A stretch of 64,000 nt of DNA from Enterococcus hulanensis (GTDB lineage Bacteria; Bacillota; Bacilli; Lactobacillales; Enterococcaceae): positions 52,725-116,724 of the forward strand of contig NZ_BJED01000017.1 in NCBI RefSeq assembly GCF_005405485.1. Direction: 5' to 3'. The first letter of the stretch is position 1. Each line of letters begins with the position of its first letter. Under the pieces are notes generated by a model. It did no database searches. It was not told the DNA's origin and saw nothing but the letters and a program-made list of their open reading frames with translations. Both the position numbers and the translations under genes were made by a program. Shown in pieces: positions 54,032 to 63,924 of the stretch.

Positions 54032-54955
54032 ATGAACGTTATCACTTTGTTATTATCAGCGACGTCACAAGGTATGCTCTGGTCGTTACTAGCGATTGGA
54101 GTCTACATGACTTTTCGAATTTTGGATATTGCCGATCTGACCGCCGAGGGAAGTTTCCCCTTGGGCGGCGGGATCGCTGCGATTGGGATCGTTAATGGCA
54201 TGCATCCTGCTCTAGCTACTTTGTTAGCATTCGGCGGCGGCATGCTGGCCGGATTAGTTACTGGGATCTTGAATACGAAATTCAAAATCCCGGCGCTGCT
54301 AGCTGGAATTATCACTATGACTGGCTTGTATTCCATTACTTCGCGGGTGATGGGCGCTCCAAACATCGCTTTATTAGGCGAAAGTACTGTTTTTACAGCT
54401 GCACAAGATATGGGCTTGAGTAAAAATAATGCGGTGATCTTAGTGGGTCTGTTAATTGTCCTGCTGGTTATTTTGCTGCTAGTCCTCTTTTTCCGAACGG
54501 AGATTGGTTTAGCTGTTAGAGCAACCGGTGATAACCCCGATATGAGTGAAGCCAATGGAATCAAAACTGAAAATATGAAGCTTTTGGGCTACATGATCTC
54601 AAACGGCAGCATCGCTCTTTCAGGTGCCTTGTTAGCTCAAAATAACGGCTTTGCGGATTTGAACTCCGGAGTCGGTACGATCGTTATTGGATTAGCTTCG
54701 ATTATCATCGCAGAAGTTCTGCTCCATAATAAACCAATTCTTATTCGTTTGATTACGATCGTGGCGGGAGCAATTATTTACCGTTTCATCTTGGCGTTAG
54801 TATTTGAGTTGAACGTAGAGCCGACAGATTCTAAATTAGCTTCGGCGATCGTATTAGTTATTTGTCTGTCATTACCACAAATCCGTTCAAAATTTACCAT
54901 TAAAACAAAGAAGAAAGGGGCTGACGCAAATGCAACCAGTATTAAGAATCAATAA
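54032..54955 (+). CDS. ABC transporter permease (TrpY-like)
   Basis: 307 aa with eight or more membrane helices, branched-chain-type permease fold. GLAVRATGDNPDMSEANGI is the cytoplasmic coupling loop that contacts the ATPase; DIADLTAEGSFPLGGG near the N-terminus is typical of this TrpX/TrpY/TrpZ group. 40 bp after the binding-protein gene and overlapping the ATPase gene by 26 bases. Confidence 0.9.
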   Translation: MNVITLLLSATSQGMLWSLLAIGVYMTFRILDIADLTAEGSFPLGGGIAAIGIVNGMHPALATLLAFGGGMLAGLVTGILNTKFKIPALLAGIITMTGLYSITSRVMGAPNIALLGESTVFTAAQDMGLSKNNAVILVGLLIVLLVILLLVLFFRTEIGLAVRATGDNPDMSEANGIKTENMKLLGYMISNGSIALSGALLAQNNGFADLNSGVGTIVIGLASIIIAEVLLHNKPILIRLITIVAGAIIYRFILALVFELNVEPTDSKLASAIVLVICLSLPQIRSKFTIKTKKKGADANATSIKNQ

Positions 54956-55733
54956 TCTTCATCAATATTTCGAACGCGGAACAGTGAATGAAAATCATGT
55001 ATTGCGCGGCATTAATCTAAGCCTAGCCCCTGGCGAATTTGTGACTATTATCGGCGGAAATGGCGCAGGTAAATCAACCCTGTTAAATAGTGTCGCCGGT
55101 ACGTTGCCGATCGAAGAAGGTCAAATGTTTTTGAATGAAGAAGACATCACGAAACATTCCGTAACACGCCGTTCAAAAAAAATCAGCCGGGTCTTCCAAG
55201 ATCCTAAAATGGGGACGGCCGTTCGGTTATCGGTGGAGGAAAATCTAGCGCTGGCAATGAAACGCGGACACAAACGCGGATTTTCTCTAGGCGTAAAAAG
55301 TAAAGATCGCAGTTTCTTCCAAGAACAATTAGCGATGCTGAATTTAAATTTAGAAAATCGATTAGATGCTGAAATTGGTCTGCTTTCTGGGGGTCAACGG
55401 CAAGCCATCACCTTACTGATGGCAACCTTGCAACGGCCTGATCTAATTTTACTAGATGAACACACAGCAGCACTTGATCCAAAAACTTCATTGACTGTCA
55501 TGGAGCTGACGGAACGCTTGATTCGTGAACAAGAGCTGACTGCCTTTATGGTTACCCATAATATGGAGGATGCGATTCAATACGGCAATCGTTTAATCAT
55601 GCTCCACCAAGGACAAATTGCATTAGATTTAAAACAAGCGGAAAAGCAGAATTTAACTGTGCCAAAATTAATGGAGCTTTTCCATCAAAACTCTGGTGTC
55701 GAACTAAAAGACGACGCCTTGTTATTGGGTTGA
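54930..55733 (+). CDS. ABC transporter ATP-binding protein (TrpZ-like)
   Basis: 267 aa ATPase of the importer: Walker A GGNGAGKST (about residues 42-50), signature LLSGGQRQAI, Walker B LILLDEHTAALDP and the switch histidine in VTHN. AAGAAAGGGG lies upstream of the ATG. Last gene of the operon; a terminator follows. Confidence 0.94.
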   Translation: MQPVLRINNLHQYFERGTVNENHVLRGINLSLAPGEFVTIIGGNGAGKSTLLNSVAGTLPIEEGQMFLNEEDITKHSVTRRSKKISRVFQDPKMGTAVRLSVEENLALAMKRGHKRGFSLGVKSKDRSFFQEQLAMLNLNLENRLDAEIGLLSGGQRQAITLLMATLQRPDLILLDEHTAALDPKTSLTVMELTERLIREQELTAFMVTHNMEDAIQYGNRLIMLHQGQIALDLKQAEKQNLTVPKLMELFHQNSGVELKDDALLLG

Positions 55734-55762
55734 TTCCACAAAAGATTCTCCCTTCTTTCTTG

Positions 55763-55793
55763 ACAGGCTGCTTTTATGCAGCCTGTTTTTTTG
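55763..55793 (+). terminator. Terminator of the ABC transporter operon
   Basis: ACAGGCTGC/GCAGCCTGT hairpin with TTTTTTT, 30 bp after the ATPase gene. Confidence 0.9.
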
Positions 55794-55833
55794 TTACACT
55801 GAGCCCAGAAAGAAAAATGATGGAGGTATCCCT

Positions 55834-56787
55834 TTGACAACAAAAGAGAAAGTCTTGGCACGTTTAAAAGCCGCAGAAGAAATTCTATCTGGTGAAGCCT
55901 TAGCTCAAGAATTGGGTGTATCCCGCACCGCTATCTGGAAAGCAATCAAAGAGCTGGAAAAAAAAGGCTACCAGATTCAACATTTAGCAAATGGCTATCG
56001 CTACCAGCCTTCAGATATTTTAGATGCAAAAGAGATCCAGGAACATATTAACCAAGCTGTCGACGTCACCGTTTTGGAAACTTCAGATTCAACTATGAAA
56101 GATGCGCAGCTAGCCGTTATGGAAGGCAAAAAATCCCCCTTATTGATTGTGGCGGATATGCAAAAGGCCCCGCGAGGACGCTTCAACCGACCATTTTTTG
56201 CGGCGAAGCAGCAAGGGATCTATATGAGTTTATTATTGGAACCCAAAGAACAGCTGCAGGAATTGCCGCAATACACGATCTTAATGGCCGTCGCTGTCGC
56301 TGAAGCGATCGATGAACTATTAGGAGTCGAGAGTCAAATCAAATGGGTCAACGACATCTACTTGAATCACAGAAAGGTGGTTGGAATACTGTCCGAAGCG
56401 ATGACTGATGTTGAAACCAATTCATTGAAATACATTATTATCGGTATGGGGATCAATTTTTCGATTCCACAGGAAATTTATCCTGAGGAGCTGCGTGAAA
56501 AAGCAACCTCCCTCTTTTCTGATGGAAAAGCAACGACTACACGAAATCAATTAATCATCAATATTTGGAATCGTTTCTTCGACTTATTAGCTGAACAAAC
56601 AACCTACCTTGATTCCTATCGCAAAAAATCATTCGTATTAGGCAAGAAAATTACGTTCAAGCGTAAAGATCAGCTATATCTAGGTACCGCTGTTGCGATT
56701 ACCGACATCGGAGAATTAGTTGTCGATTTAGGAGACGAAAAGGTTACTCTTTCCTCCGGCGAAATTAGTTTAAGTTCGATCCAATAA
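55834..56787 (+). CDS. birA: Biotin-[acetyl-CoA-carboxylase] ligase and repressor
   Basis: 317 aa. N-terminal HTH (SGEALAQELGVSRTAIWKAI) marks the bifunctional class that also represses biotin genes. The catalytic domain has GRFNRPFFAAKQQGIYMS (a variant of the usual GRGRxxW biotinyl-AMP loop: GRFNRPF), KWVNDIYL and the C-terminal SH3-like domain. TTG start at 55834 after GGAGG. The Phe-Asn variation in the loop is usual for lactic acid bacteria as far as I can judge. Confidence 0.92.
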   Translation: MTTKEKVLARLKAAEEILSGEALAQELGVSRTAIWKAIKELEKKGYQIQHLANGYRYQPSDILDAKEIQEHINQAVDVTVLETSDSTMKDAQLAVMEGKKSPLLIVADMQKAPRGRFNRPFFAAKQQGIYMSLLLEPKEQLQELPQYTILMAVAVAEAIDELLGVESQIKWVNDIYLNHRKVVGILSEAMTDVETNSLKYIIIGMGINFSIPQEIYPEELREKATSLFSDGKATTTRNQLIINIWNRFFDLLAEQTTYLDSYRKKSFVLGKKITFKRKDQLYLGTAVAITDIGELVVDLGDEKVTLSSGEISLSSIQ

Positions 56788-56824
56788 AAAAATGATGTGC
56801 CGCATTCGGGCACATCATTTTTTT
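56785..56824. terminator. Bidirectional terminator between birA and gor
   Basis: AAAAAAATGATGTGCC/GGGCACATCATTTTTTT with a short loop; serves both convergent genes. Confidence 0.9.
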
Positions 56825-58172
56825 ATCGCATCGTTACAAATTCTTCACTGCCAGTTGGATGAATGGCAACCGTATCATCGAAATCTTTCTTCGTTGCTCC
56901 CATTTTGATCGCTACCGCAAATCCCTGCAGCATTTCATCAACGCCAATGCCGATCGCATGCAGACCGATGATCTTCTCTTCCTCGCCAACACAAACCAAT
57001 TTCATATCACATTTTTGACGATAATCGCTTAATGCAAAATACATTGGCGTGAAGCGTGAATGATAAATTTTGATCTGATCTTTTCCATAGCGCTCGATAG
57101 CATTATCTTCAGTTAAGCCAATCGTTGCGATCGTTGGATGGGTAAATATCACGGTTGGTACATTTTCATAATCTAAAAATTCTTCGGACTTGCCATTAAA
57201 TACCCGTTCAGATAAACGGCGCCCTGCAGCAATCGCTACAGGAGTCAAATCGATCTTACCGATGACATCGCCAACAGCATAAACCCCTTCGCTCGTTGTG
57301 TTTTGATATTTATCGACAATCACAAAGCCCTTCTCGTTCAAGGTTACCGAGGTATTTTCCAAACCTAATTTATCAGTGTTAGGTAAACGGCCGCCAGCAA
57401 ATAAGACCTTATCACCCGTTAAAGTATTGCCATTCTCAAAATGGACGGTGTACGTTCCGTCAGTATTTTGTTTAATTTCTTTTGCTACATGGTGATCATA
57501 CAGCTTCATCTTGTTCTCACGATAGATTTCAACTAAGTTATCTGCCAGCATTTTATCAAAAGTCCGTAAGGGACGACTATGCCGGAAAGCCCAATGAACC
57601 TGAGTGCCCATTCCTTGCAATACACCGCTTAACTCTGCTGCGATATATCCTGCTCCCAAGACAACCACTTCTTTCGGTTGTTCTGTCAATTCAAAGAATC
57701 CATTCGAATCAATCGCCAATTCACCGCCAGGAATAGTCATCTGACTTGGGCGACCGCCTGTTGCGATTAAAACATTCGGCGCTGTATATTCCTCACCATT
57801 TACACGAATGACATGATCGGATTTAAACGTGGCATATCCTTCGATCCGCTCAACGTTATTGCTATCCAGCCCGCGATAGTACGCGCCATGTAAAAAATCG
57901 ATGTATTTTTCGCGTCGTGCAACTAATTCTTTAAAATCAAATTTTTCCACGTCGGCTTGAACACCATAACTAGGCGCATCCCGTTCAATCATCTCCAGCA
58001 TACTGCTAGCTTGCCACATTACTTTTTTCGGCACACAGCCAACATTGACACAAGTACCACCGATTTTATTTCCTTCGATTAATAGTACTTTTGCGCCATA
58101 CATGCCCGCACGGTTTGCCGAAGCAATCCCGCCGCTGCCTCCACCGACAACGATGTAATCATATTCCTTCAT
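56823..58172 (-). CDS. gor: Glutathione-disulfide reductase
   Basis: 449 aa flavoprotein that reduces oxidised glutathione with NADPH. FAD motif VVGGGSGG at residues 8-15, redox-active pair Cys41/Cys46 in [17 protein letters not shown]-binding [13 protein letters not shown] with AFRHSRPLR arginines that select NADPH, and the C-terminal [12 protein letters not shown] with the catalytic histidine. Standard length. It is a single gene. Confidence 0.93.
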   Translation of the reverse strand: MKEYDYIVVGGGSGGIASANRAGMYGAKVLLIEGNKIGGTCVNVGCVPKKVMWQASSMLEMIERDAPSYGVQADVEKFDFKELVARREKYIDFLHGAYYRGLDSNNVERIEGYATFKSDHVIRVNGEEYTAPNVLIATGGRPSQMTIPGGELAIDSNGFFELTEQPKEVVVLGAGYIAAELSGVLQGMGTQVHWAFRHSRPLRTFDKMLADNLVEIYRENKMKLYDHHVAKEIKQNTDGTYTVHFENGNTLTGDKVLFAGGRLPNTDKLGLENTSVTLNEKGFVIVDKYQNTTSEGVYAVGDVIGKIDLTPVAIAAGRRLSERVFNGKSEEFLDYENVPTVIFTHPTIATIGLTEDNAIERYGKDQIKIYHSRFTPMYFALSDYRQKCDMKLVCVGEEEKIIGLHAIGIGVDEMLQGFAVAIKMGATKKDFDDTVAIHPTGSEEFVTMR

Positions 58173-58359
58173 TCAACTGCCTCCTAATTTATACTGATTT
58201 AATATAAGTCTAATTTCACTATGTAAAAACTTTCTATCAACTGAACCTATTAAGCAACTGCTTCAGACCCAATACGTTCATTTTAATACATTCTGCTAAA
58301 AAAGAATTGCTTTTTGCCTATTCCGTTTATGATTGAAGTATTTCCTCATTCTCTGCTCT

Positions 58360-58398
58360 AAAAAAGACTGAGAATTTATTCCTCAGTCTTTTTTCTTA
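58360..58398 (-). terminator. Terminator of the U32 peptidase pair
   Basis: AAAAAGACTGAG/CTCAGTCTTTTT hairpin that overlaps the last codons of the downstream U32 gene on the minus strand. Confidence 0.8.
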
Positions 58399-59624
58399 CG
58401 TATCATATCTCCAGGCTTCACTGGTTGAGCCACCGGCATTGTGATGATCATCATCGGATTTGGTGCTCGATCGATCATTTCGCCTTCATCATTTTTCATC
58501 TCGGTAACCGTTTGTTCGAAATGATGGAAGTTTGGCCCATAAAATTCGATCTCATCGCCCACTCTAAAATGATTCCGCTGACGAACAGTGGCAATTCCAC
58601 TCTTTTCATCATAACTTAAAACTTCGCCAATAAATTTATAAACTGGAATCTTCCGGCGCGGACCAAATAACTGTTCATTTTCCGTCGGTACATGGTAATA
58701 AAACCCGGTCGATAATTCCCGTTGAGCGACCTTCCACAATTCATCGATCCATTCCTGCTTGCAGACATAATTTTCTGGATCAGAAATGTAGCTATCCACG
58801 GCCGCTTTGTACACATTTGCAACAGTCGAAACATAATGAATCGACTTCATCCGTCCTTCAATCTTCAAACTATCAACGCCGTTTTCGATCAAATCAGGAA
58901 TATGTTCGATCATGGACATGTCCACGGCACTCATAGAAAACTCTTCTGTGACATCCCCGTTTTCGGTCAATGAACGATGCTCCTGAGCAAACGGCATATC
59001 AAATAATTCGTATTTCCAACGGCATGATTGAGAACAGCCGCCACGGTTTGCATCCCGCATCGACATATGATTCGACAATGTACAGCGTCCTGAATATGAG
59101 ATACACATGGCACCGTGAATAAAGGCTTCAATTTGAACATCCGTATTCCGTCGAATTTCCGCCAGCTCTTCCATTGAGACCTCACGAGCTAAAACAACCC
59201 GCTCCAAACCTTCATTTTGCCAAAACTTCAATGTTTCAGCATTTGTTGCCGACGCTTGGGTTGATAAATGAATTTCTAACCCCGGAGCTTCTGAAGCACA
59301 AATTTCTATCAAGGCTGGGTCAGAAACAATTACTGCTGAAATTCCGATATCACGCAGCTTTTTGAAAAATTCTCCAGCGCCTTCTTCATTGCCTTCATGT
59401 GTCACCATGTTAGCTGCTACGTAGACTTTTGCGTTGTACTTATTTGCAAAAGCCACTCCTTCTTCCATCTCTTCAAATGAGAAGTTCCCCGCTCGGGATC
59501 GCAAGCCATAGGCATCTCCGCCGATATATACTGCATCCGCGCCATAATGAATCGCGGTTTTTAATTTTTCCAATGTCCCGGCCGGCGCTAAAACCTCGGG
59601 CCGTTTCAATTTTCTCTCTGTCAT
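58383..59624 (-). CDS. trhP2: U32 peptidase family, tRNA hydroxylation protein P2
   Basis: 413 aa. Contains PEVLAPAGTLEKLKTAIHYG, HGAMCISYSGRCTLSNHM, the cysteine-rich GGCSQSCRWKYE (iron-sulphur ligands) and SLKIEGRMKS. Family members YrrO/TrhP2 work with YrrN/TrhP1 to make 5-hydroxyuridine at tRNA position 34 from prephenate. ATG 59624 with AGGAG upstream; 13 bp after its partner gene. The longer open frame runs into that partner and is not needed. Confidence 0.9.
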   Translation of the reverse strand: MTERKLKRPEVLAPAGTLEKLKTAIHYGADAVYIGGDAYGLRSRAGNFSFEEMEEGVAFANKYNAKVYVAANMVTHEGNEEGAGEFFKKLRDIGISAVIVSDPALIEICASEAPGLEIHLSTQASATNAETLKFWQNEGLERVVLAREVSMEELAEIRRNTDVQIEAFIHGAMCISYSGRCTLSNHMSMRDANRGGCSQSCRWKYELFDMPFAQEHRSLTENGDVTEEFSMSAVDMSMIEHIPDLIENGVDSLKIEGRMKSIHYVSTVANVYKAAVDSYISDPENYVCKQEWIDELWKVAQRELSTGFYYHVPTENEQLFGPRRKIPVYKFIGEVLSYDEKSGIATVRQRNHFRVGDEIEFYGPNFHHFEQTVTEMKNDEGEMIDRAPNPMMIITMPVAQPVKPGDMIRKKKD

Positions 59625-59637
59625 GTTGCTATTACTC

Positions 59638-60552
59638 CTATTTAATCGCTGTTGGGTCCAAATGATAAAAGCCAGTATCCATTCCTCGACCAACAGGATG
59701 ATATTTTTGGATTTCTTGTTGCGCGCGAATTGCTTCCGCTTCGTTCCAAGTTCCCTTTTCAATTGCTCCTTTAGCTTCCGCAAAAACTCTTGCAATAGCT
59801 GTAAAATCTGCTCCTGGTGTAAATAAACCATCGAGTTTCCACGTTTGATAGCCTGCTTGAGCTAATTCAGCCAACTCTTGAATTAAATTCAGATCATTAT
59901 CAGCAAAAATATGAGTCCCGTGCTGATCCTCGTAGATTGAATAATGCGTGTCAGCCTTTTTCGGTTCTGAAATAAACAGCCCGCGTTCTTTTGAAGTCTC
60001 TTCCGCCTGCTTCGTATAATTGAAATAGTTATCTAATAACGGTCTTTTCGATTGGTGAATACACGTAGCCCCATAGACTAATACTTCTACCGGAACATCA
60101 ACATACTGCCGTAGCTGCTGCATCTCTTCAAAAGGCACCTCACGAGCTAAAACAGCCCCTACCGCACCCTTCTTCTGCCAAAAATTAATTTGTCGTGCAT
60201 TAGTTACCAAGGTTTCCGCATCATAAATATAAGGCAGATCATACTCTTGCAATAAATAGATTACACCAGTATCGCCAACAACGACATAGTCCGGCTTCAC
60301 CTCTGCTAAAAATGTCAAATACTCTGGAATTTTTTTCATCTTATCAGGATGCATGATACCATTTACAGCAACATTCACCTTTTTTCCTTGAGCATGGGCC
60401 ATTTCAATCAAGGCTTTTTGTTCATCACGAGAAAAAGAATGCGGCAATCGCAAACCAAACTCTTCTTCTCCTATGTATAATGTATCTAAGCCGGCAGCAA
60501 ACAAGTCTTCAGCTTGTGCCATTGACTCTACCGTCGCAATTAATTCGATCAT
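59638..60552 (-). CDS. trhP1: U32 peptidase family, tRNA hydroxylation protein P1
   Basis: 304 aa. IELIATVESMAQAEDLFAAG, LVLAREVPFEEM-type segment (AVLAREVPFEEMQQL) and YGATCIHQSKRPLLDNYF place it as the shorter partner (YrrN/TrhP1) that lacks the cysteine-rich segment of the P2 protein. GGAGG lies before the ATG. First gene of the pair. Confidence 0.88.
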   Translation of the reverse strand: MIELIATVESMAQAEDLFAAGLDTLYIGEEEFGLRLPHSFSRDEQKALIEMAHAQGKKVNVAVNGIMHPDKMKKIPEYLTFLAEVKPDYVVVGDTGVIYLLQEYDLPYIYDAETLVTNARQINFWQKKGAVGAVLAREVPFEEMQQLRQYVDVPVEVLVYGATCIHQSKRPLLDNYFNYTKQAEETSKERGLFISEPKKADTHYSIYEDQHGTHIFADNDLNLIQELAELAQAGYQTWKLDGLFTPGADFTAIARVFAEAKGAIEKGTWNEAEAIRAQQEIQKYHPVGRGMDTGFYHLDPTAIK

Positions 60553-60617
60553 GTTAGGTCCTCCTTTTAGACTTTCTCATACTATCACAGCTTCCCAAAG
60601 TTTCCAACTGACGGCAT

Positions 60618-60652
60618 AAAAAAGAGGATAACGCCAATGCGTCATCCTCTGA
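60618..60652 (-). terminator. Terminator of ctsR-clpC
   Basis: Minus-strand AGAGGATGACGC/GCGTTATCCTCT with an ATTG loop and TTTTTT tail, right after clpC. Confidence 0.85.
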
Positions 60653-60656
60653 TTAA

Positions 60657-63155
60657 TTAAACTTTTTCTGGAATTTTTTCTTCTTTAGAATTTTTTACAG
60701 TTAATGTCACCTTGCCCTTGCTGGCACCGATCGTCACTGTGTCACCTAATTGAATTTGACCAGATAACAAAGCTTCCGCTAATCGGTCTTCAATCTCTTT
60801 TTGCAACGCTCTGCGAATTGGCCGAGCACCGTATTCAGGATCAAAACCAACTTTTCCAATCACATCATAGGCAGCTGGTGTGATCTTCACTTTGATTTCA
60901 TGTTCCTTCATACGATCTAAGATAGAACGACTCATAATTTTCACAATTTCATGAATTTGTTCTTGATCCAATGTTTTGAAGACAACCGTTTCATCAATTC
61001 GGTTTAAGAATTCAGGACGAAAGGCTTTTTTCAATTCCTCCAGAATTCGTTTTTCCATCGCTTGATGATCTTTGGTAATATCCTTCACGTTGAACCCAAC
61101 ATTTTTTTCTTCGCGAATTTCTGTCGCACCAATGTTGGAAGTCATAATCAAGATTGTATTTCTGAAATCAACTTTTCGACCTTTTGAATCCGTTAAATGA
61201 CCATCATCTAAAACCTGCAATAAAATATTGAATACATCTGGATGAGCCTTTTCCACTTCGTCTAATAAGATCACTGAATAAGGTTTTTGACGAATTTTTT
61301 CCGTTAATTGCCCGCCCTCTTCATAACCAACATAGCCCGGGGGCGATCCAATCAAACGACTCGTACTGTATTTTTCCATGTATTCAGACATGTCCACTCG
61401 AATCAGAGCTTCTTCGCTGCCAAACATTGCTTCGGCCAAAGCTTTCGCCAACTCTGTCTTACCAACACCAGTTGGACCCAAGAACATAAAGGAGCCGATT
61501 GGGCGATTAGGATCTTTCAATCCGCTTCGAGCCCGACGAATAGCACGCGAGATAGCCTGAACTGCTTCTTCCTGCCCGACTACCCTCTTATGCAGAACAT
61601 TTTCTAAATCCAATAAACGCTGACTTTCTTTTTTCTCCAACTGTTGTAACGGCACACCTGTCCATTGGGAAACAACCGCCGCAACATCTTCATCCGTCAC
61701 TTGATCAATATAACCATTTTCTTGTTTTGCCGCTTTAATTTTTGCTTGTTCCAATACTTCGGCTAATTGTTTTTCTCGCAAACGCAGACGCGCTGCTGAT
61801 TCAAAGTCTTGATTTTGAATCGCTTTTTCCTTCTCCATCACCAATTCTTGAACTTCATCTTCTAATTCCGTAAGTTCCGATACTTCATCAGTAGAATCCA
61901 AACGAACTTTTGCGGAAGACTCATCCATCAAATCGATTGCCTTATCTGGCAACTGGCGTGAGTTGATATATCTTACTGATAAAGAAACTGCAGCATGCAG
62001 CGCTTCATCAGTTATTTCTACTCCATGGTGATCCTCATAACGCGGACGCAATCCTTTTAAGATTTCTTCCGCTTCCTCAGGTGTTGGCTCTTCCACTTGC
62101 ACTCGAGCAAATCGACGTTCTAAAGCAGAATCTTTTTCAATATATTTTTGATACTCATCTAACGTCGTGGCACCAATTGTTTGCAGTTCACCACGAGCCA
62201 ATGCAGGTTTCAAAATATTTGAGGCATCTATCGCCCCTTCAGCTCCGCCAGCACCAATTAAAGTATGCAATTCATCAATAAACAAGATAATTTGACCATC
62301 ATGATAAATCTCATCGATTACTTTTTTCAATCGATCTTCGAATTCCCCACGATATTTTGTTCCAGCAACTAAAGCGCCCATATCCAACATCATCAAACGT
62401 TTTCCACGCATATCTTCTGGTACATCACCAGAAATGATCCGTTGTGCCAAACCTTCAACAATCGCCGTCTTACCGACACCAGGTTCACCAACTAATACAG
62501 GATTATTTTTCGTACGGCGGCTCAAAATTTGGACTACACGACGAACCTCACTATCTCTTCCAACTACTGGATCTAAGCGTTTTTCTCGTGCCAGCTTCGT
62601 CAAGTCACGAGCCAATCCATCTAAGGTAGGCGTTCCTTGAGAATTATTTTGTGCAGGTTTAGCCGCTGCTTTTCTCCGAGTCCCAGTACCTTGATTAGCA
62701 TTTTGTACCTCATTGACGCCCATTTTTTTCAGTAAAAGCTGCCGCATCTTAGGCAAGCTCAAACCTAAATTCACTAAGATATGTGAAGCTAAGATTTCAT
62801 CATCACGTAATAGACCTAACAAGATATGCTCAGTTCCAACTAATTTTGCATTGAAACGTTTGGCTTCATCATCAGCAAAAATCAAAATCTGTTTTGCTCT
62901 TGGAGAATAAGGAAGATAGCCACCTTCAGGATAAGACTTAACTGACCCGTAACCCGTCATATGTTCAATTTCTTCACGAATGTCATTTTCACTTGAATTC
63001 ATTTGACGTAAGGTTTTACCCGCAATTCCCTGTTGTTCAATCACTAACGCTAGTAATAAATGCTCCGAACCAACCGAGCGGTGTTTAAAATATTTAGCTT
63101 CTTGTTGCGCAATCGCTAATACTGCTTTTGCACGTTCTGTATACAGCTGATCCAT
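60657..63155 (-). CDS. clpC: ClpC ATP-dependent unfoldase
   Basis: 832 aa AAA+ protein that feeds substrates to ClpP. Two N-terminal Clp repeats (residues 1-145), first AAA module with GEPGVGKT about 225, a central coiled coil with UVR motif ([14 protein letters not shown]), second AAA module with [10 protein letters not shown], and a tail after it. The ATG at 63155 follows AAGGAG and is 6 bp from the ctsR stop. It forms a two-gene operon with ctsR; the kinase genes mcsA and mcsB of Bacillus are absent. Confidence 0.97.
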   Translation of the reverse strand: MDQLYTERAKAVLAIAQQEAKYFKHRSVGSEHLLLALVIEQQGIAGKTLRQMNSSENDIREEIEHMTGYGSVKSYPEGGYLPYSPRAKQILIFADDEAKRFNAKLVGTEHILLGLLRDDEILASHILVNLGLSLPKMRQLLLKKMGVNEVQNANQGTGTRRKAAAKPAQNNSQGTPTLDGLARDLTKLAREKRLDPVVGRDSEVRRVVQILSRRTKNNPVLVGEPGVGKTAIVEGLAQRIISGDVPEDMRGKRLMMLDMGALVAGTKYRGEFEDRLKKVIDEIYHDGQIILFIDELHTLIGAGGAEGAIDASNILKPALARGELQTIGATTLDEYQKYIEKDSALERRFARVQVEEPTPEEAEEILKGLRPRYEDHHGVEITDEALHAAVSLSVRYINSRQLPDKAIDLMDESSAKVRLDSTDEVSELTELEDEVQELVMEKEKAIQNQDFESAARLRLREKQLAEVLEQAKIKAAKQENGYIDQVTDEDVAAVVSQWTGVPLQQLEKKESQRLLDLENVLHKRVVGQEEAVQAISRAIRRARSGLKDPNRPIGSFMFLGPTGVGKTELAKALAEAMFGSEEALIRVDMSEYMEKYSTSRLIGSPPGYVGYEEGGQLTEKIRQKPYSVILLDEVEKAHPDVFNILLQVLDDGHLTDSKGRKVDFRNTILIMTSNIGATEIREEKNVGFNVKDITKDHQAMEKRILEELKKAFRPEFLNRIDETVVFKTLDQEQIHEIVKIMSRSILDRMKEHEIKVKITPAAYDVIGKVGFDPEYGARPIRRALQKEIEDRLAEALLSGQIQLGDTVTIGASKGKVTLTVKNSKEEKIPEKV

Positions 63156-63160
63156 ATCCC

Positions 63161-63625
63161 TCACTCCTTTTTCTCATAACTTAAACGTTCCAAAAATCCA
63201 TGAAGAATTCTTGCTCGTAGTCTGTTTTCAATTTGACTGATACCAAGGACAGTCTTCGATACTGCACTCAACATCAAGTTACCTTCGTTCTCAGTAATAA
63301 TTTCTTCCTCAAATAATTTCTGAATGATTCCAAAAGCATTTGCTTCAGAAATTTCAGCTCCAAAAGAATCCATCAATTGTTCTAAAAAGTAATGCTGATC
63401 AGAAATCTTAACTTTACTTATTCGAATATAGCCTCCGCCACCTCGTTTACTTTCAACTAAATAACCGCGTTGAAAAGTAAAACGTGTATTGATTACATAA
63501 TTTATCTGAGAAGGAACACAATTAAACAGCTGTGCCATCTCTGCTCTTCGAATTTCGATTATTTCACTATTTTCTAAAATATCTTTCAAGTAAGATTCGA
63601 TCAAATCAGAGGTATTTCTGCTCAT
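63161..63625 (-). CDS. ctsR: CtsR, repressor of class III stress genes
   Basis: 154 aa. N-terminal winged HTH (AEMAQLFNCVPSQINYVINT) with the glycine-rich thermosensing loop RGGGGYI, and a helical C-terminal dimer domain. It represses clp genes at normal temperature and is released by heat. A CtsR-type operator lies directly upstream, so it controls itself and clpC. Confidence 0.96.
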   Translation of the reverse strand: MSRNTSDLIESYLKDILENSEIIEIRRAEMAQLFNCVPSQINYVINTRFTFQRGYLVESKRGGGGYIRISKVKISDQHYFLEQLMDSFGAEISEANAFGIIQKLFEEEIITENEGNLMLSAVSKTVLGISQIENRLRARILHGFLERLSYEKKE

Positions 63626-63639
63626 AATATCGCCCCCTA

Positions 63640-63664
63640 TTGACTATTCCTGACCATAATTATA
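63640..63664 (-). promoter_or_regulatory. CtsR operator with -10 of the ctsR-clpC promoter
   Basis: The minus strand reads GGTCAGGAATAGTCAA (63640-63655), close to the CtsR heptad direct repeat GGTCAAANANAGTCAAA, immediately after a TATAAT (63659-63664). The -35 (TTTATT) is weak. Confidence 0.7.
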
Positions 63665-63713
63665 TCGAACTTAGCGCATGAAATAAAGAAGAACGCCTTT
63701 CTTTAAATTAAGA

Positions 63714-63747
63714 TAAAAAAAAAGAAGGCTTTCACCTTCTTTTTTTG
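63714..63747 (-). terminator. Terminator of the tRNA cluster
   Basis: AAAAAAAGAAGG/CCTTCTTTTTTT hairpin just past the tRNA-Pro 3' end on the minus strand. Confidence 0.82.
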
Positions 63748-63748
63748 A

Positions 63749-63822
63749 TCGGGAAGACAGGATTCGAACCTGCGACACCTTGGTCCCAAACCAAGTACTC
63801 TACCAAGCTGAGCTACTTCCCG
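63749..63822 (-). tRNA. tRNA-Pro (TGG)
   Basis: 74 nt cloverleaf on the minus strand. Acceptor CGGGAAG/CTTCCCG, anticodon stem CTTGG/CCAAG with loop TTTGGGA (anticodon TGG), T arm CAGGTTCGAATCCTG. No CCA is encoded. Confidence 0.97.
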
Positions 63823-63838
63823 ATAAACAAAAAAACTA

Positions 63839-63912
63839 CGCGCCCAAGAGGAGTCGAACCCCTAACCTTTTGATCCGTAGTCAAACACTCTATCCAGTTG
63901 AGCTATGGGCGC
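63839..63912 (-). tRNA. tRNA-Arg (ACG)
   Basis: 74 nt cloverleaf on the minus strand. Acceptor GCGCCCA/TGGGCGC, anticodon loop CTACGGA (anticodon ACG, read as ICG after deamination), T arm AGGGGTTCGACTCCTCT. No encoded CCA. Confidence 0.97.
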
Positions 63913-63924
63913 ATATTTTTATTA

